Shown: positions 28,712-37,325 of the stretch, one piece after another
Layout of the letters: each line of letters opens with the position of its first letter
How positions within the stretch are numbered: position 1 is the first letter of the stretch
Assembly: GCF_001281025.1 (NCBI RefSeq)
Contig: NZ_CP012646.1
Coordinates: 587,001-651,000, forward strand
Reading direction: 5' to 3'
Length of the DNA stretch: 64,000 nucleotides
From: Streptococcus mitis
GTDB taxonomy: Bacteria > Bacillota > Bacilli > Lactobacillales > Streptococcaceae
Position numbers and translations under genes: made by a program
Notes under the pieces: generated by a model
The model's database searches: none
What the model saw: the letters and a program-made list of their open reading frames with translations, nothing else
Told to the model about the DNA's origin: nothing

Positions 28712-30082
28712 ATGAATAAAAAACGAACAGTGGACCTGATACATGGTCCGATTCTTCCCTCGCTTTTGAGTTTTGCCTTTCCAATCTTGCTATCAAATAT
28801 TTTTCAACAGCTCTATAATACTGCTGATGTCTTGATTGTTGGGCGATTTCTTGGTCAAGAATCCTTGGCTGCAGTAGGAGCGACGACAGCGATTTTTGAC
28901 CTGATTGTAGGTTTTACTCTTGGTGTTGGTAATGGCATGGGAATTGTCATTGCCCGTTATTACGGGGCTCGGAATTTTATAAAAATTAAGGAAGCAGTAG
29001 CAGCCACCTGGATTTTAGGTGCTCTTTTGAGTGTTGTAGTTATGCTGCTGGGCTTTCTTGGTTTGTATCCTCTCTTGCAATACCTAGATACTCCTGCAGA
29101 AATCCTTCCTCAGTCTTATCAATATATTTCTATGATTGTAACCTGTGTTGGTGTCAGCTTTGCTTATAATCTTTTTGCAGGCTTGTTGCGGTCTATTGGG
29201 GACAGTCTGGCTGCGCTTGGTTTTTTGATTTTCTCTGCTCTGGTCAATGTGGTTCTGGATCTCTATTTTATTACGCAATTGCATCTTGGAGTTCAATCGG
29301 CGGGACTTGCTACCATCATTTCGCAGGGTTTATCAGCGGTTCTTTGCTTTTATTATATCCGTAAGAGTGTGCCTGAGCTACTCCCTCAACTCAAGCATTT
29401 CAAATGGGACAAGGCCTTATACGCCGATCTCTTGGAGCAAGGTTTGGCTATGGGCTTGATGAGTTCAATTGTGTCCATTGGTAGTGTGATTTTACAGTCT
29501 TCTGTTAATACCTTTGGAGCCGTGATTATTAGTGCTCAAACAGCAGCTCGACGCATTATGGCCTTCGCCCTTCTTCCCATGACCGCTATTTCCGCTTCGA
29601 TGACGACCTTTGCTTCGCAGAATTTAGGTGCTAAGAGCCCAGACCGCATTGTCCAAGGTCTTAGAATCGGCAGTCGTTTAAGTATATCCTGGGCAGTTTT
29701 TGTTTGTATCTTCCTCTTTTTTGCCAGTCCAGCCTTGGTTTCCTTCTTAGCTAGTTCGACGGATAGCTACTTGGTAGGAAATGGCAGTCTCTATCTGCAA
29801 ATCAGCTCAGCTTTTTATCCTATTTTGAGTCTCTTGTTAATTTATCGCAATTGTTTGCAGGGCTTGGGGCAAAAAATCCTTCCTCTGGTTTCTAGCTTTA
29901 TCGAACTAATTGGGAAAATTGCTTTTGTGTGCTTGATTATCCCTTGGGCGGGCTATAAGGGAGTTATCCTTTGCGAACCCCTTATCTGGGTTGCCATGAC
30001 TATCCAACTGTATTTCTCACTGTTTCGTCACCCCTTGATAAAAGAAGGTAAGGCCATCTTGGCAACAAAAGTGTCATCATAG
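28712..30082 (+). CDS. dinF: MATE family efflux transporter DinF
   Basis: 456 aa, twelve membrane segments, Na+ or H+ coupled efflux protein of the MATE superfamily. Typical start: GPILPSLLSFAFPILLSN, QQLYNTADVLIVGRF. In pneumococcus dinF sits after recA in the competence operon and is followed by the autolysin gene lytA; here lytA is absent and yebC follows. Own promoter directly at the start codon. Confidence 0.93.
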   Translation: MNKKRTVDLIHGPILPSLLSFAFPILLSNIFQQLYNTADVLIVGRFLGQESLAAVGATTAIFDLIVGFTLGVGNGMGIVIARYYGARNFIKIKEAVAATWILGALLSVVVMLLGFLGLYPLLQYLDTPAEILPQSYQYISMIVTCVGVSFAYNLFAGLLRSIGDSLAALGFLIFSALVNVVLDLYFITQLHLGVQSAGLATIISQGLSAVLCFYYIRKSVPELLPQLKHFKWDKALYADLLEQGLAMGLMSSIVSIGSVILQSSVNTFGAVIISAQTAARRIMAFALLPMTAISASMTTFASQNLGAKSPDRIVQGLRIGSRLSISWAVFVCIFLFFASPALVSFLASSTDSYLVGNGSLYLQISSAFYPILSLLLIYRNCLQGLGQKILPLVSSFIELIGKIAFVCLIIPWAGYKGVILCEPLIWVAMTIQLYFSLFRHPLIKEGKAILATKVSS

Positions 30083-30114
30083 CTCGATTTGCTGAATAAA
30101 ATCCATTTCCTCTA

Positions 30115-30143
30115 GTGAAAATCGAAAAAACTTGTGTTATAAT
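30115..30143 (+). promoter_or_regulatory. yebC promoter
   Basis: GTGAAA, 17 nt, TATAAT (30138-30143); spacing is good, the -35 is moderate. Confidence 0.5.
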
Positions 30144-30178
30144 AAGAAAGATTAAAATGTGAAAAAAGGAGATTCCTA

Positions 30179-30895
30179 ATGGGACGTAAATGGGCCAATA
30201 TCGTAGCCAAGAAAACGGCTAAAGATGGAGCTAACTCTAAAGTATATGCAAAATTTGGTGTAGAAATCTATGTAGCAGCTAAAAAAGGTGATCCAGATCC
30301 AGAATCAAACTCAGCTTTGAAATTCGTTATCGACCGTGCTAAACAAGCCCAAGTGCCAAAACACGTTATCGATAAAGCTTTGGACAAGGCTAAAGGAAAC
30401 ACAGACGAAACCTTTACAGAAGGACGTTACGAAGGTTTTGGACCAAATGGTTCTATGCTGATTGTTGATACTTTGACTTCAAACGTTAACCGTACAGCGG
30501 CTAATGTCCGTGCAGCCTTTGGTAAAAACGGCGGAAACATGGGTGCTTCAGGTTCGGTTTCTTATCTCTTCGACAACAAGGGTGTTATCGTATTTGCAGG
30601 TGAAGATGCCGATGCAGTCTTTGAGCAATTGCTTGAAGCAGATGTGGATGTGGATGATGTAGAAGCAGAAGAAGGTACAATCACAGTTTACACAGCTCCA
30701 ACTGACCTTCACAAGGCTATCGTTGCCCTTCGTGAGTCAGGTATTGAAGAATTCCAAGTGACCGAATTGGAAATGATTCCTCAGTCAGAAGTGGAATTGT
30801 CAGGCGATGACCTTGAAACCTTTGAAAAACTTTACAGCGTTCTTGAAGACGACGAAGACGTACAAAAGATCTACACAAACGTAGACGGATTCTAA
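30179..30895 (+). CDS. YebC/PmpR family DNA-binding regulatory protein
   Basis: 238 aa. Family start [27 protein letters not shown], then RYEGFGPNG and [18 protein letters not shown]. The YebC-type protein is described as a transcriptional regulator; members with the YeeN-type sequence start KWANIVAKK are common in streptococci, and a translation-related role has been reported for some relatives. AAAGGAG at a good distance. Single gene with its own promoter and terminator. Confidence 0.92.
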   Translation: MGRKWANIVAKKTAKDGANSKVYAKFGVEIYVAAKKGDPDPESNSALKFVIDRAKQAQVPKHVIDKALDKAKGNTDETFTEGRYEGFGPNGSMLIVDTLTSNVNRTAANVRAAFGKNGGNMGASGSVSYLFDNKGVIVFAGEDADAVFEQLLEADVDVDDVEAEEGTITVYTAPTDLHKAIVALRESGIEEFQVTELEMIPQSEVELSGDDLETFEKLYSVLEDDEDVQKIYTNVDGF

Positions 30896-30911
30896 TTTAA
30901 CCTAGTGAACA

Positions 30912-30946
30912 TGATCCTAAGTGAAAAAATCACTTGGGATTTTTTG
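30912..30946 (+). terminator. Terminator after yebC
   Basis: GATCCTAAGTGA pairs with TCACTTGGGAT around AAAAA, then TTTTTT. Confidence 0.85.
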
Positions 30947-30957
30947 AATCAAGAAAA

Positions 30958-31048
30958 ATAGTTCTCTAGGAAACTTTTTCTTGACATCCCTTTTCAAAGT
31001 GGTAAAATAGTTCTCATGGAAACTTGTTTAGTTCCTAGGAGAACTAAA
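30958..31048 (+). promoter_or_regulatory. MarR operon promoter with three related operator boxes
   Basis: Promoter TTGACA (30981-30986), 16 nt, TAAAAT (31003-31008). ATAGTTCTCTAGGAAACTT (from 30958) stands just upstream of the -35, and ATAGTTCTCATGGAAACTT (31007-31025) overlaps the -10. A third, palindromic box has TTTAGTTC (31027-31034) and GAACTAAA (31041-31048) around six bases. The shared AGTTC/GGA.AACT pattern next to a MarR gene points to autoregulation. Confidence 0.7.
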
Positions 31049-31072
31049 TGTGATAGTTAGAAAGGAGTTAGT

Positions 31073-31543
31073 ATGGATAAACCGATGTTAGTTTTAAAAC
31101 GTTTCGGCCACCAGGTACATCTGATGGTACAAAAGGAAGCCAAACGTTGTGGTATTGAATTTATGGGTGGACCTCAAGGACAAGTTCTGCGTTTTTTAGG
31201 TTGGCGTGAGCATGAACAAGAATTAACGCTCATCAAGGATATTGAACAAGAACTCAATATTACCAAGTCTGTTGCTAGTAATCTAGTCAAGCGTATGGTG
31301 CAAAATGGTTTGGTGGAATTGGAAGCGAGTTCTAGCGATAAGCGGGCTAAGTTTGTTCGTCTGACGGACAAATCGCGTTCTCAAATGAAGCAGGTTAAAG
31401 CCTTCTTTGAACGCATTGACAACCAGTTGATGGCAGACATTGATGAAGATGAATTACTGATTTTTGAGAAAGTTCTCGGTCAACTACAGGCAAATATCAA
31501 GGGAATAGGAGGAGAGAATGAAGAAATTAGCCAAACGAATTAG
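31073..31543 (+). CDS. MarR family transcriptional regulator
   Basis: 156 aa winged-helix regulator: LTLIKDIEQELNITKSVASNLVKRMVQNGLVELEASSSDKRAKFVRLT is the recognition helix and wing (key parts ITKSVASNLVKRM and SSDKRAKFV). Overlaps the first exporter gene by 26 bases, so it very likely represses its own operon and responds to an exported drug or metabolite. AAAGGAG precedes the ATG. Confidence 0.93.
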   Translation: MDKPMLVLKRFGHQVHLMVQKEAKRCGIEFMGGPQGQVLRFLGWREHEQELTLIKDIEQELNITKSVASNLVKRMVQNGLVELEASSSDKRAKFVRLTDKSRSQMKQVKAFFERIDNQLMADIDEDELLIFEKVLGQLQANIKGIGGENEEISQTN

Positions 31544-33287
31544 TAGGAAAGAATGGGGGATGATTTTACTAGCCATTCTCTTTACCTGCTTTTCGGTCTA
31601 TCTAGAGTTAGAAGTGCCGACCTATATCTCGAAAATTACGAATTTACTAGGAAGTCAAAGAACCAACTTGGATGAGTTATGGCAACCAGCAGGTATGATG
31701 GTGGGAATGTCCTTTCTAGCCTTCTTATCCGCAGTTGCAGTTGGATTTTTTTCGTCCAGAGTGGCCGCTTCTTATACTAGTAGGCTGAGAAGTGATATTT
31801 TTAACCGAGTTTTGGATTACTCGCAGACAGAGATTAAGAAATTCTCTATTCCTAGCCTCTTGACGCGTACTACCAATGACATTACTCAAGTTCAAATGTT
31901 GATTACCATGGGCTTGCAAGTAGTTACGCGTGGTCCGATTATGGCTATCTGGGCTATCGGGAAGATTTTAGGCCATTCAGAATACTGGCTCTGGGCCGTA
32001 CTTGTGGCAGTGATTGTCAACGTCCTGATGACGACTGTTTTGATGACGCTAGCCTTTCCAAAACAGTCCTTGATTCAGGGGTTGACAGATAAACTGAACA
32101 GTATCACTCGTGAGAGTTTAACAGGTATTCGCGTCGTTCGTGCCTACAATGCAGAGGATTACCAAAATGAAAAATTTGCAGCAGCAAATGATGAATTGAC
32201 ACGCTTGAATTTGTTTGTCAACCGTCTCATGGCCATTTTGAATCCTATCATGATGGGAATTTCAAGTGGTTTGAGTGTGGCGATATACTGGATTGGAGCC
32301 TATGTAATCAACGATGCTGCTCCGACGGCGCGCCTGCCTCTCTTTAGTGATATGGTTGTTTTCATGTCTTATGCCATGCAGGTTGTCATGGGCTTCCTTC
32401 TCATGGGGGCGCTCTTCATCGTTCTTCCCCGAACCATGGTCTCTGCCAAGCGGATTAACCAGGTTCTAGATTTACATTCTTCTATCCAAAATCCTGCTCA
32501 AGCGCAGCTGGCTGATGAAAATCTCAAAGGTCAGGTCGAGTTTAAGGATGTGACCTTCCGCTATGCGGCAAATTCGGAGGCGGTTATCGAGCATGTCAGC
32601 TTTAAAGCAGAAGCTGGTCAAACAGTGGCCTTTATTGGGTCAACAGGTTCTGGTAAATCAACTCTGGTCAATCTGATTCCACGTTTCTACGATGTGTCAG
32701 AAGGAGAAATTCTGGTGGATGGTGTCAATGTTCAAGACTATGACTTGAAAGATTTGCGCAACAAGGTTGGTTATATTCCTCAGAAAGCGGTTCTCTTTTC
32801 AGGTGATGTTAAGGGCAATTTGGACTTTGGACACAGTCAAGAAACACCACTTAGTGAACAGGCTATGTGGCAGGCTTTGGAGTTGGCCCAGTCTAAGAAC
32901 TTTATCGAAGACAAGGAAGCGGGCTTATCGTCAGAAGTGGCCCAAGGAGGAACCAACTTCTCAGGTGGTCAAAGACAGCGTCTGGCAATTGCGCGTGCCT
33001 TAGCTCGGAAGCCAGAAATCCTCATCTTTGATGACTCCTTCTCAGCTTTGGACTACAAGACAGACCGTGTCCTACGCCAAGAGCTAGCAGAGAAAACCAA
33101 GTCTATGACCAAGCTTATCGTTGCACAGCGTATTTCAACGATTATGGATGCAGATTTGATTTTGGTCTTGGATCAAGGAAAAGTCGTGGGACAAGGCACC
33201 CACAAGGAACTTCTAGCTAATAACGAAGTTTACCAAGAAATTGCCTATTCACAACTATCGAAGGAGGAATTGGAACATGGAAAATAA
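31518..33287 (+). CDS. ABC exporter half-transporter, subunit 1 (degenerate ATPase site)
   Basis: 589 aa: six membrane segments then a nucleotide-binding domain. Walker A is GSTGSGKST, the signature FSGGQRQRLAIARAL is canonical, but Walker B reads ILIFDDSF with Asp where the catalytic Glu should be. This is the pattern of the degenerate partner in heterodimeric exporters such as LmrCD, BmrCD or TM287/288. It overlaps MarR upstream and the second half-transporter downstream. Confidence 0.9.
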   Translation: MKKLAKRISRKEWGMILLAILFTCFSVYLELEVPTYISKITNLLGSQRTNLDELWQPAGMMVGMSFLAFLSAVAVGFFSSRVAASYTSRLRSDIFNRVLDYSQTEIKKFSIPSLLTRTTNDITQVQMLITMGLQVVTRGPIMAIWAIGKILGHSEYWLWAVLVAVIVNVLMTTVLMTLAFPKQSLIQGLTDKLNSITRESLTGIRVVRAYNAEDYQNEKFAAANDELTRLNLFVNRLMAILNPIMMGISSGLSVAIYWIGAYVINDAAPTARLPLFSDMVVFMSYAMQVVMGFLLMGALFIVLPRTMVSAKRINQVLDLHSSIQNPAQAQLADENLKGQVEFKDVTFRYAANSEAVIEHVSFKAEAGQTVAFIGSTGSGKSTLVNLIPRFYDVSEGEILVDGVNVQDYDLKDLRNKVGYIPQKAVLFSGDVKGNLDFGHSQETPLSEQAMWQALELAQSKNFIEDKEAGLSSEVAQGGTNFSGGQRQRLAIARALARKPEILIFDDSFSALDYKTDRVLRQELAEKTKSMTKLIVAQRISTIMDADLILVLDQGKVVGQGTHKELLANNEVYQEIAYSQLSKEELEHGK

Positions 33288-35037
33288 GAAAATGTCTCTC
33301 TGGAAACAGAGTAAACCCTATCTTGCAGGCCTCCAGTTTGCCCTTCTAATCGCCTTTCTAGCAACAATCTTATCCAATATCATTACTGTATATGGTCCAA
33401 CCCGTATCAAGGAAATGACTAATATTATTGCCAGTGGTTTGGAAACAAGTGTGGATGTCGCGGCGGTTGCAGCTATTGGTGGTTTTTTGGCCGTCATCTA
33501 TGTGATTGGACTTTTATCAAATTATTTGCAGGCCTTTCTGTTTACAACAGCTATTCAACGTTTTTCAGAGCGTTTGAGAAGAGCTATTGCAGAGAAAATC
33601 AATCGCCTTCCATTAGGATATTTTGATGGGCATTCTCAAGGAGATACCTTGTCTCGTGTGACTAATGACGTTGACACTGCAGCCCAATCCCTCAATCAAA
33701 GTCTAGGAACAGTTCTTTCATCTAGCTTACTGGTCGTGGCTGTCTTAGTAACCATGTTTGGTATGAACTGGATTTTAGCTTTGGTGACGGTTGTTTCAAC
33801 TCTTATTGGTTTTGCTTTCGTGTCTGTCTTTATGGGCAAATCACAGGGATTCTTTAAAAGTCAGCAACAGGATTTGGCAGCTGTCAATGGTTATGTGGAA
33901 GAAATGTACTCTGGTCATAATGTGGTGACCAGCTACAATGCTATCGAGAGCACGAAAGAAGAGTTTGCGAAATTAAACCATCGTCTGTATGATAGTATCT
34001 GGAAATCTCAGTTTATTTCAGGGATTATGATGCCGATTATGATGTTTATTGGGAACTTTAGCTATGCCTTGGTGATTATTGTTGGTGCAGCTTTGGCTCT
34101 GAATGGGCAGATTAGTATCGGGATTATCGTTGCCTTTATGGCCTACGTTCGTATCTTTTCTCAGCCCCTTTCCCAAATTGCTCAAGGGATTACCAGTCTT
34201 CAGCAAACTTGCGCAGCCATGGGACGTGTCTTCGAATTCTTAGGTGAAGAGGAAATGGAAGATGAATCTCATAAAGAAAGACAGCTGAGCGATATGAAAG
34301 GGCAAGTGGTCTTTGATCGAGTTTCCTTTGGTTATACACCAGAGCGAACCATCATTAATGACTTTTCTGCGACTGCTCATGCAGGTCAAAAGGTTGCCAT
34401 TGTCGGACCGACCGGAGCTGGGAAGACAACTATTGTCAATCTTTTGATGAAGTTCTATGAGATTGATAAGGGAAGCATCCGTATCGATGGTGTGGATACC
34501 AAGGAGATGAAGCGTTCGGAAGTGCATGATGCCTTTTCAATGGTCTTGCAGGACACTTGGCTCTTTGAAGGCACTATCCGAGACAATCTTATCTATAACC
34601 AAAAGGATATTAGCGATGAGCGCGTGATTGAAGCCAGCAAGGCTGTAGGGATTCATCACTTTATTATGACCCTCCCAGATGGTTACGATACCGTCTTGGA
34701 CGATACAGTGACCTTGTCTGTCGGACAAAAGCAACTCTTGACCATTGCTCGCGCTTTGCTGAAAGATGCACCACTCCTAATCCTAGATGAAGCGACCTCT
34801 TCGGTTGATACACGGACGGAAGAATTAATCCAGAAAGCCATGGACCGTTTGATGGAGGGAAGAACTTCCTTTGTCATCGCCCACCGCTTGTCTACTATCC
34901 GAAATGCTGATCTTATTCTGGTTATGAAAGATGGAAATATCATCGAGCAAGGAAATCATGATGAGCTGATGGCGCAAGCTGGTTTCTACGCTGACCTCTA
35001 CAACAGTCAATTTACAGAAGACGAAGCAGAAGAATAA
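33277..35037 (+). CDS. ABC exporter half-transporter, subunit 2 (catalytic)
   Basis: 586 aa from the ATG at 33277, which has AAGGAGG upstream (an ATG-like start 36 bases earlier lacks one). Six membrane segments, Walker A GPTGAGKTT, Walker B LLILDEAT with the catalytic Glu, but a non-canonical signature LSVGQKQLLTIARAL. Together with subunit 1 it forms one canonical and one degenerate ATP site, the usual heterodimer arrangement. Likely multidrug or lipid export; the substrate is unknown. Confidence 0.9.
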   Translation: MENKKMSLWKQSKPYLAGLQFALLIAFLATILSNIITVYGPTRIKEMTNIIASGLETSVDVAAVAAIGGFLAVIYVIGLLSNYLQAFLFTTAIQRFSERLRRAIAEKINRLPLGYFDGHSQGDTLSRVTNDVDTAAQSLNQSLGTVLSSSLLVVAVLVTMFGMNWILALVTVVSTLIGFAFVSVFMGKSQGFFKSQQQDLAAVNGYVEEMYSGHNVVTSYNAIESTKEEFAKLNHRLYDSIWKSQFISGIMMPIMMFIGNFSYALVIIVGAALALNGQISIGIIVAFMAYVRIFSQPLSQIAQGITSLQQTCAAMGRVFEFLGEEEMEDESHKERQLSDMKGQVVFDRVSFGYTPERTIINDFSATAHAGQKVAIVGPTGAGKTTIVNLLMKFYEIDKGSIRIDGVDTKEMKRSEVHDAFSMVLQDTWLFEGTIRDNLIYNQKDISDERVIEASKAVGIHHFIMTLPDGYDTVLDDTVTLSVGQKQLLTIARALLKDAPLLILDEATSSVDTRTEELIQKAMDRLMEGRTSFVIAHRLSTIRNADLILVMKDGNIIEQGNHDELMAQAGFYADLYNSQFTEDEAEE

Positions 35038-35042
35038 ATCGA

Positions 35043-35068
35043 AAGAAGGCTTGACGGCCTTCTTTTTC
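35043..35068 (+). terminator. Terminator after the ABC exporter (loop is a -35 box)
   Basis: AGAAGGC (35044-35050) pairs with GCCTTCT (35057-35063), followed by TTTTC. The six-base loop is TTGACG, which is also the -35 of the next promoter. Confidence 0.8.
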
Positions 35069-35079
35069 TGCACTATACT
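35051..35079 (+). promoter_or_regulatory. PAP2 gene promoter embedded in the terminator
   Basis: TTGACG (35051-35056), exactly 17 nt, TATACT (35074-35079). The spacer includes the right terminator arm and T-run. Confidence 0.7.
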
Positions 35080-35120
35080 AGAAGACAAGTGCTTCCCTGT
35101 AAGCAAAATTTGAGTAAGTG

Positions 35121-35636
35121 ATGAGAAAATATATGAAAAATTATCAAGAATGGTATGACTACATTGCTGCTAACATTGAAAATAGGCCCTTTCTTCTGAG
35201 CTTGTTAAGAACTTTCAATCGCTTTATGACGGTAGTTATGCCTATAATTTATCTAACCTTGTTAGCAACTGTCTATCTCCAACAAGGACTTGAGAAACAG
35301 GTCTGGATCTATGTGTTTGTCCCTGCATCAGGCTTTGTTATTTTGTCCCTTCTTCGTAAGAAAATCAATACTCCTAGGCCTTATGAGGAATGGGATATTA
35401 AACCCTTGCTTGACAGAGATAGTCCTGGTCAGTCTATGCCCAGCCGTCATGTCTTTTCAGCAACCATTATCTCCATGGCTTGCTTACATGCTAGTTTATC
35501 TGTAGGGGTTATCTTGTTGGTCTTGTCAGCCCTCCTCGGCCTTGTGCGAGTTCTAGGTGGCGTGCATTATCCCAAGGATGTAGTGGTTGGCTATATGTGT
35601 GCTCTTGTGTGGGGGGTGATTTTCTTTCTATGTTGA
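35121..35636 (+). CDS. PAP2 family membrane phosphatase
   Basis: 171 aa from ATG 35121 (a GTG one codon earlier is possible; the ribosome site is weak for both). Membrane protein with the three PAP2 motifs: KKINTPRP, QSMPSRHVFSA and RVLGGVHYPKDVVVGY, carrying the catalytic His residues and Asp. PAP2 enzymes of this size dephosphorylate lipid phosphates such as undecaprenyl-PP or phosphatidylglycerol-P; which one is not clear. Note that an unrelated undecaprenyl-PP phosphatase (uppP) is also in this window. Confidence 0.88.
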   Translation: MRKYMKNYQEWYDYIAANIENRPFLLSLLRTFNRFMTVVMPIIYLTLLATVYLQQGLEKQVWIYVFVPASGFVILSLLRKKINTPRPYEEWDIKPLLDRDSPGQSMPSRHVFSATIISMACLHASLSVGVILLVLSALLGLVRVLGGVHYPKDVVVGYMCALVWGVIFFLC

Positions 35637-35749
35637 CCTGTAAGTTAGGGTAGCCTTACAACCACTTACGGGTCTAAAGTAACCACTTGCTTTTTTGCTC
35701 TTGTTTTCTTATTTTAGCTTTGATATAGTAGAGTCAGAAAGGAGATGGA

Positions 35750-36196
35750 ATGAAGTTACGAATCGAAATTGACAGCAATTTAGAGGAAACTGAAATTGTC
35801 ATCAAGGCAGCGGCTTTGACAGATGAGATTGCGGATTTACAGCGGCTCTTGCAAGAATCCAAGTCTCCTCGGTTGATTTTTTATAAGGGAACAGGTGAAT
35901 ATTATCTGGATTTGTCGGAAATTCTCTTCTTTGAGACGGAAGGTAGCAAGATTTATGCCCATACCCAGAAAGATGCCTACGAAGTTCGGCTCAAACTCTA
36001 TGAGTTAGAGTCGATCCTGCCTCGCTATTTTAGTCGAGTATCCAAGTCAACTATCGCAAATATCCGTCAGGTTTACTCGGTGGACAAGTCCTTTTCAGGA
36101 ACGGGCACCATTTCCTTTTATCAGACCCATAAGGAGGTTCATGTCTCACGACATTACCAATCCCTCCTAAAAGAAAATCTAAGAAACATGAGGTAA
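35750..36196 (+). CDS. LytTR-domain DNA-binding regulator
   Basis: 148 aa. No receiver domain; residues ~45-148 are a LytTR domain: GTGEYYLDLSEILFFETEGSKIYAHT, RLKLYELESILP.YFSRVSKSTIANIRQV and the HVSRHYQSLLKENL end. Preceded by AAAGGAG. The membrane protein gene starts four bases after its stop. This matches the streptococcal LytTR regulatory pairs (HdrRM, BrsRM type), where a membrane partner restrains the regulator. Confidence 0.88.
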   Translation: MKLRIEIDSNLEETEIVIKAAALTDEIADLQRLLQESKSPRLIFYKGTGEYYLDLSEILFFETEGSKIYAHTQKDAYEVRLKLYELESILPRYFSRVSKSTIANIRQVYSVDKSFSGTGTISFYQTHKEVHVSRHYQSLLKENLRNMR

Positions 36197-36200
36197 GAAC

Positions 36201-36875
36201 ATGAAAAAGAAAGCATTTGGTATTGTGTTGCTAGTATTGGCAGCTTTAATATTATTACAAGGAAATTTTGGAATCCCTTCATTCGGTGGGCAAATTTGGC
36301 CCTTGCTTGGTATTGCATTTTTTGCCTATCAATCAGTTGGAGCTTTGTTGCGTCGTCACTTAACTTCAGCCTCTTTTACAGCTCTAGTAGCCTTAATGAT
36401 TGCTAACCACTTTTATGGCATTTTACCAATTCCTAATCAGTCATTGTTCTGGGCAAGTATTTTAATCGTAATGGGTGTCAGCGCACTCACTCATTCTAAC
36501 AGAACTTGGAATGGGAAAAAATGGTGGTATGATGGTAAAAAGACCATTCTTACAGATAAGGAAGTTGCTTTTGGGACTGGGACTTTCTACAAGCAAAATC
36601 AAGAATTGGTAGACGACCAAGTAGAAGTTGGTTTTGGAAATGCCAAAATCTATTATGACAATGCAGAGATTTTAGGAGATAGCGCAACTCTGAAAGTGGA
36701 AGTCGGTTTTGGGAATGCAGTTATCTATGTTCCTAAACATTGGGGAGTTGATTTAAAGGTAGAAACTTTCTGTGGCGTAGCCAAGGCAGATACTCCTCTA
36801 GCGCCAACCAGCAAAACCTTGATTATCCGTGGAGATGTGGCTTTTGGGAAATTAGGAGTTGTTTACGTTAAATAA
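36201..36875 (+). CDS. LiaF-like membrane protein, likely partner of the LytTR regulator
   Basis: 224 aa. Four membrane segments in the first ~110 residues (LLVLAALILLQGNFGIP, IWPLLGIAFFAYQ..), then a C-terminal beta-rich domain with repeated VEVGFGNAKIYYD / VEVGFGNAVIYV / VAFGKLGVVYV motifs, as in LiaF/VraT-type cell-wall-stress proteins. Encoded in the same operon as the LytTR regulator. Role as anti-activator is inferred from similar gene pairs. Confidence 0.8.
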   Translation: MKKKAFGIVLLVLAALILLQGNFGIPSFGGQIWPLLGIAFFAYQSVGALLRRHLTSASFTALVALMIANHFYGILPIPNQSLFWASILIVMGVSALTHSNRTWNGKKWWYDGKKTILTDKEVAFGTGTFYKQNQELVDDQVEVGFGNAKIYYDNAEILGDSATLKVEVGFGNAVIYVPKHWGVDLKVETFCGVAKADTPLAPTSKTLIIRGDVAFGKLGVVYVK

Positions 36876-36893
36876 AAAAATCTTTCAATCCCC

Positions 36894-36922
36894 TTGCCAA
36901 AACAGAGAAAGTGTGATAACAT
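36894..36922 (+). promoter_or_regulatory. rpmB promoter
   Basis: TTGCCA (36894-36899), 17 nt, TAACAT (36917-36922). The 5' leader holds a small hairpin around GTGCTAGCAC (36936-36945 region). Confidence 0.6.
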
Positions 36923-36981
36923 AGTACAGTATGTGGTGCTAGCACATCCGCTATATTAGATCTAATAGGAGGAAAACACAA

Positions 36982-37170
36982 ATGGCTAAAGTATGTTACT
37001 TTACAGGTCGTAAGACTGTATCAGGAAACAACCGTTCACACGCGATGAACCAAACAAAACGTGCCGTAAAACCAAACCTTCAAAAAGTTACTGTTCTTAT
37101 CGATGGTAAACCTAAAAAAGTTTGGGCTTCAGCTCGTGCTTTGAAATCAGGTAAAGTTGAACGCGTTTAA
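36982..37170 (+). CDS. rpmB: 50S ribosomal protein L28
   Basis: 62 aa. [27 protein letters not shown] is the usual L28 start (Cys-poor, zinc-independent type in this version), ending in [17 protein letters not shown] precedes the ATG. Own promoter and terminator. Confidence 0.97.
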   Translation: MAKVCYFTGRKTVSGNNRSHAMNQTKRAVKPNLQKVTVLIDGKPKKVWASARALKSGKVERV

Positions 37171-37175
37171 TAATA

Positions 37176-37210
37176 AAAGTAAGGAGACCTTAGGGTCTTT
37201 TTTCTTTTAC
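37176..37210 (+). terminator. Terminator after rpmB
   Basis: Short stem AGACC/GGGTCT with a TTA loop and extended A/T pairing, followed by TTTTTTC. Confidence 0.7.
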
Positions 37211-37268
37211 TGCAGGTATAAAATCATTTGAAAAATAGAGTAAATATCCGCTGATACAGTATTCTGCT

Positions 37269-37297
37269 TTTACACTTGGGCTGAAATATGATAAAAT
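37269..37297 (+). promoter_or_regulatory. Promoter of the Asp23-like/fakA operon
   Basis: TTTACA (37269-37274), 17 nt, TAAAAT (37292-37297). Confidence 0.65.
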
Positions 37298-37325
37298 AGA
37301 GTATCAACTAGTTGAGGTAAAAAGG

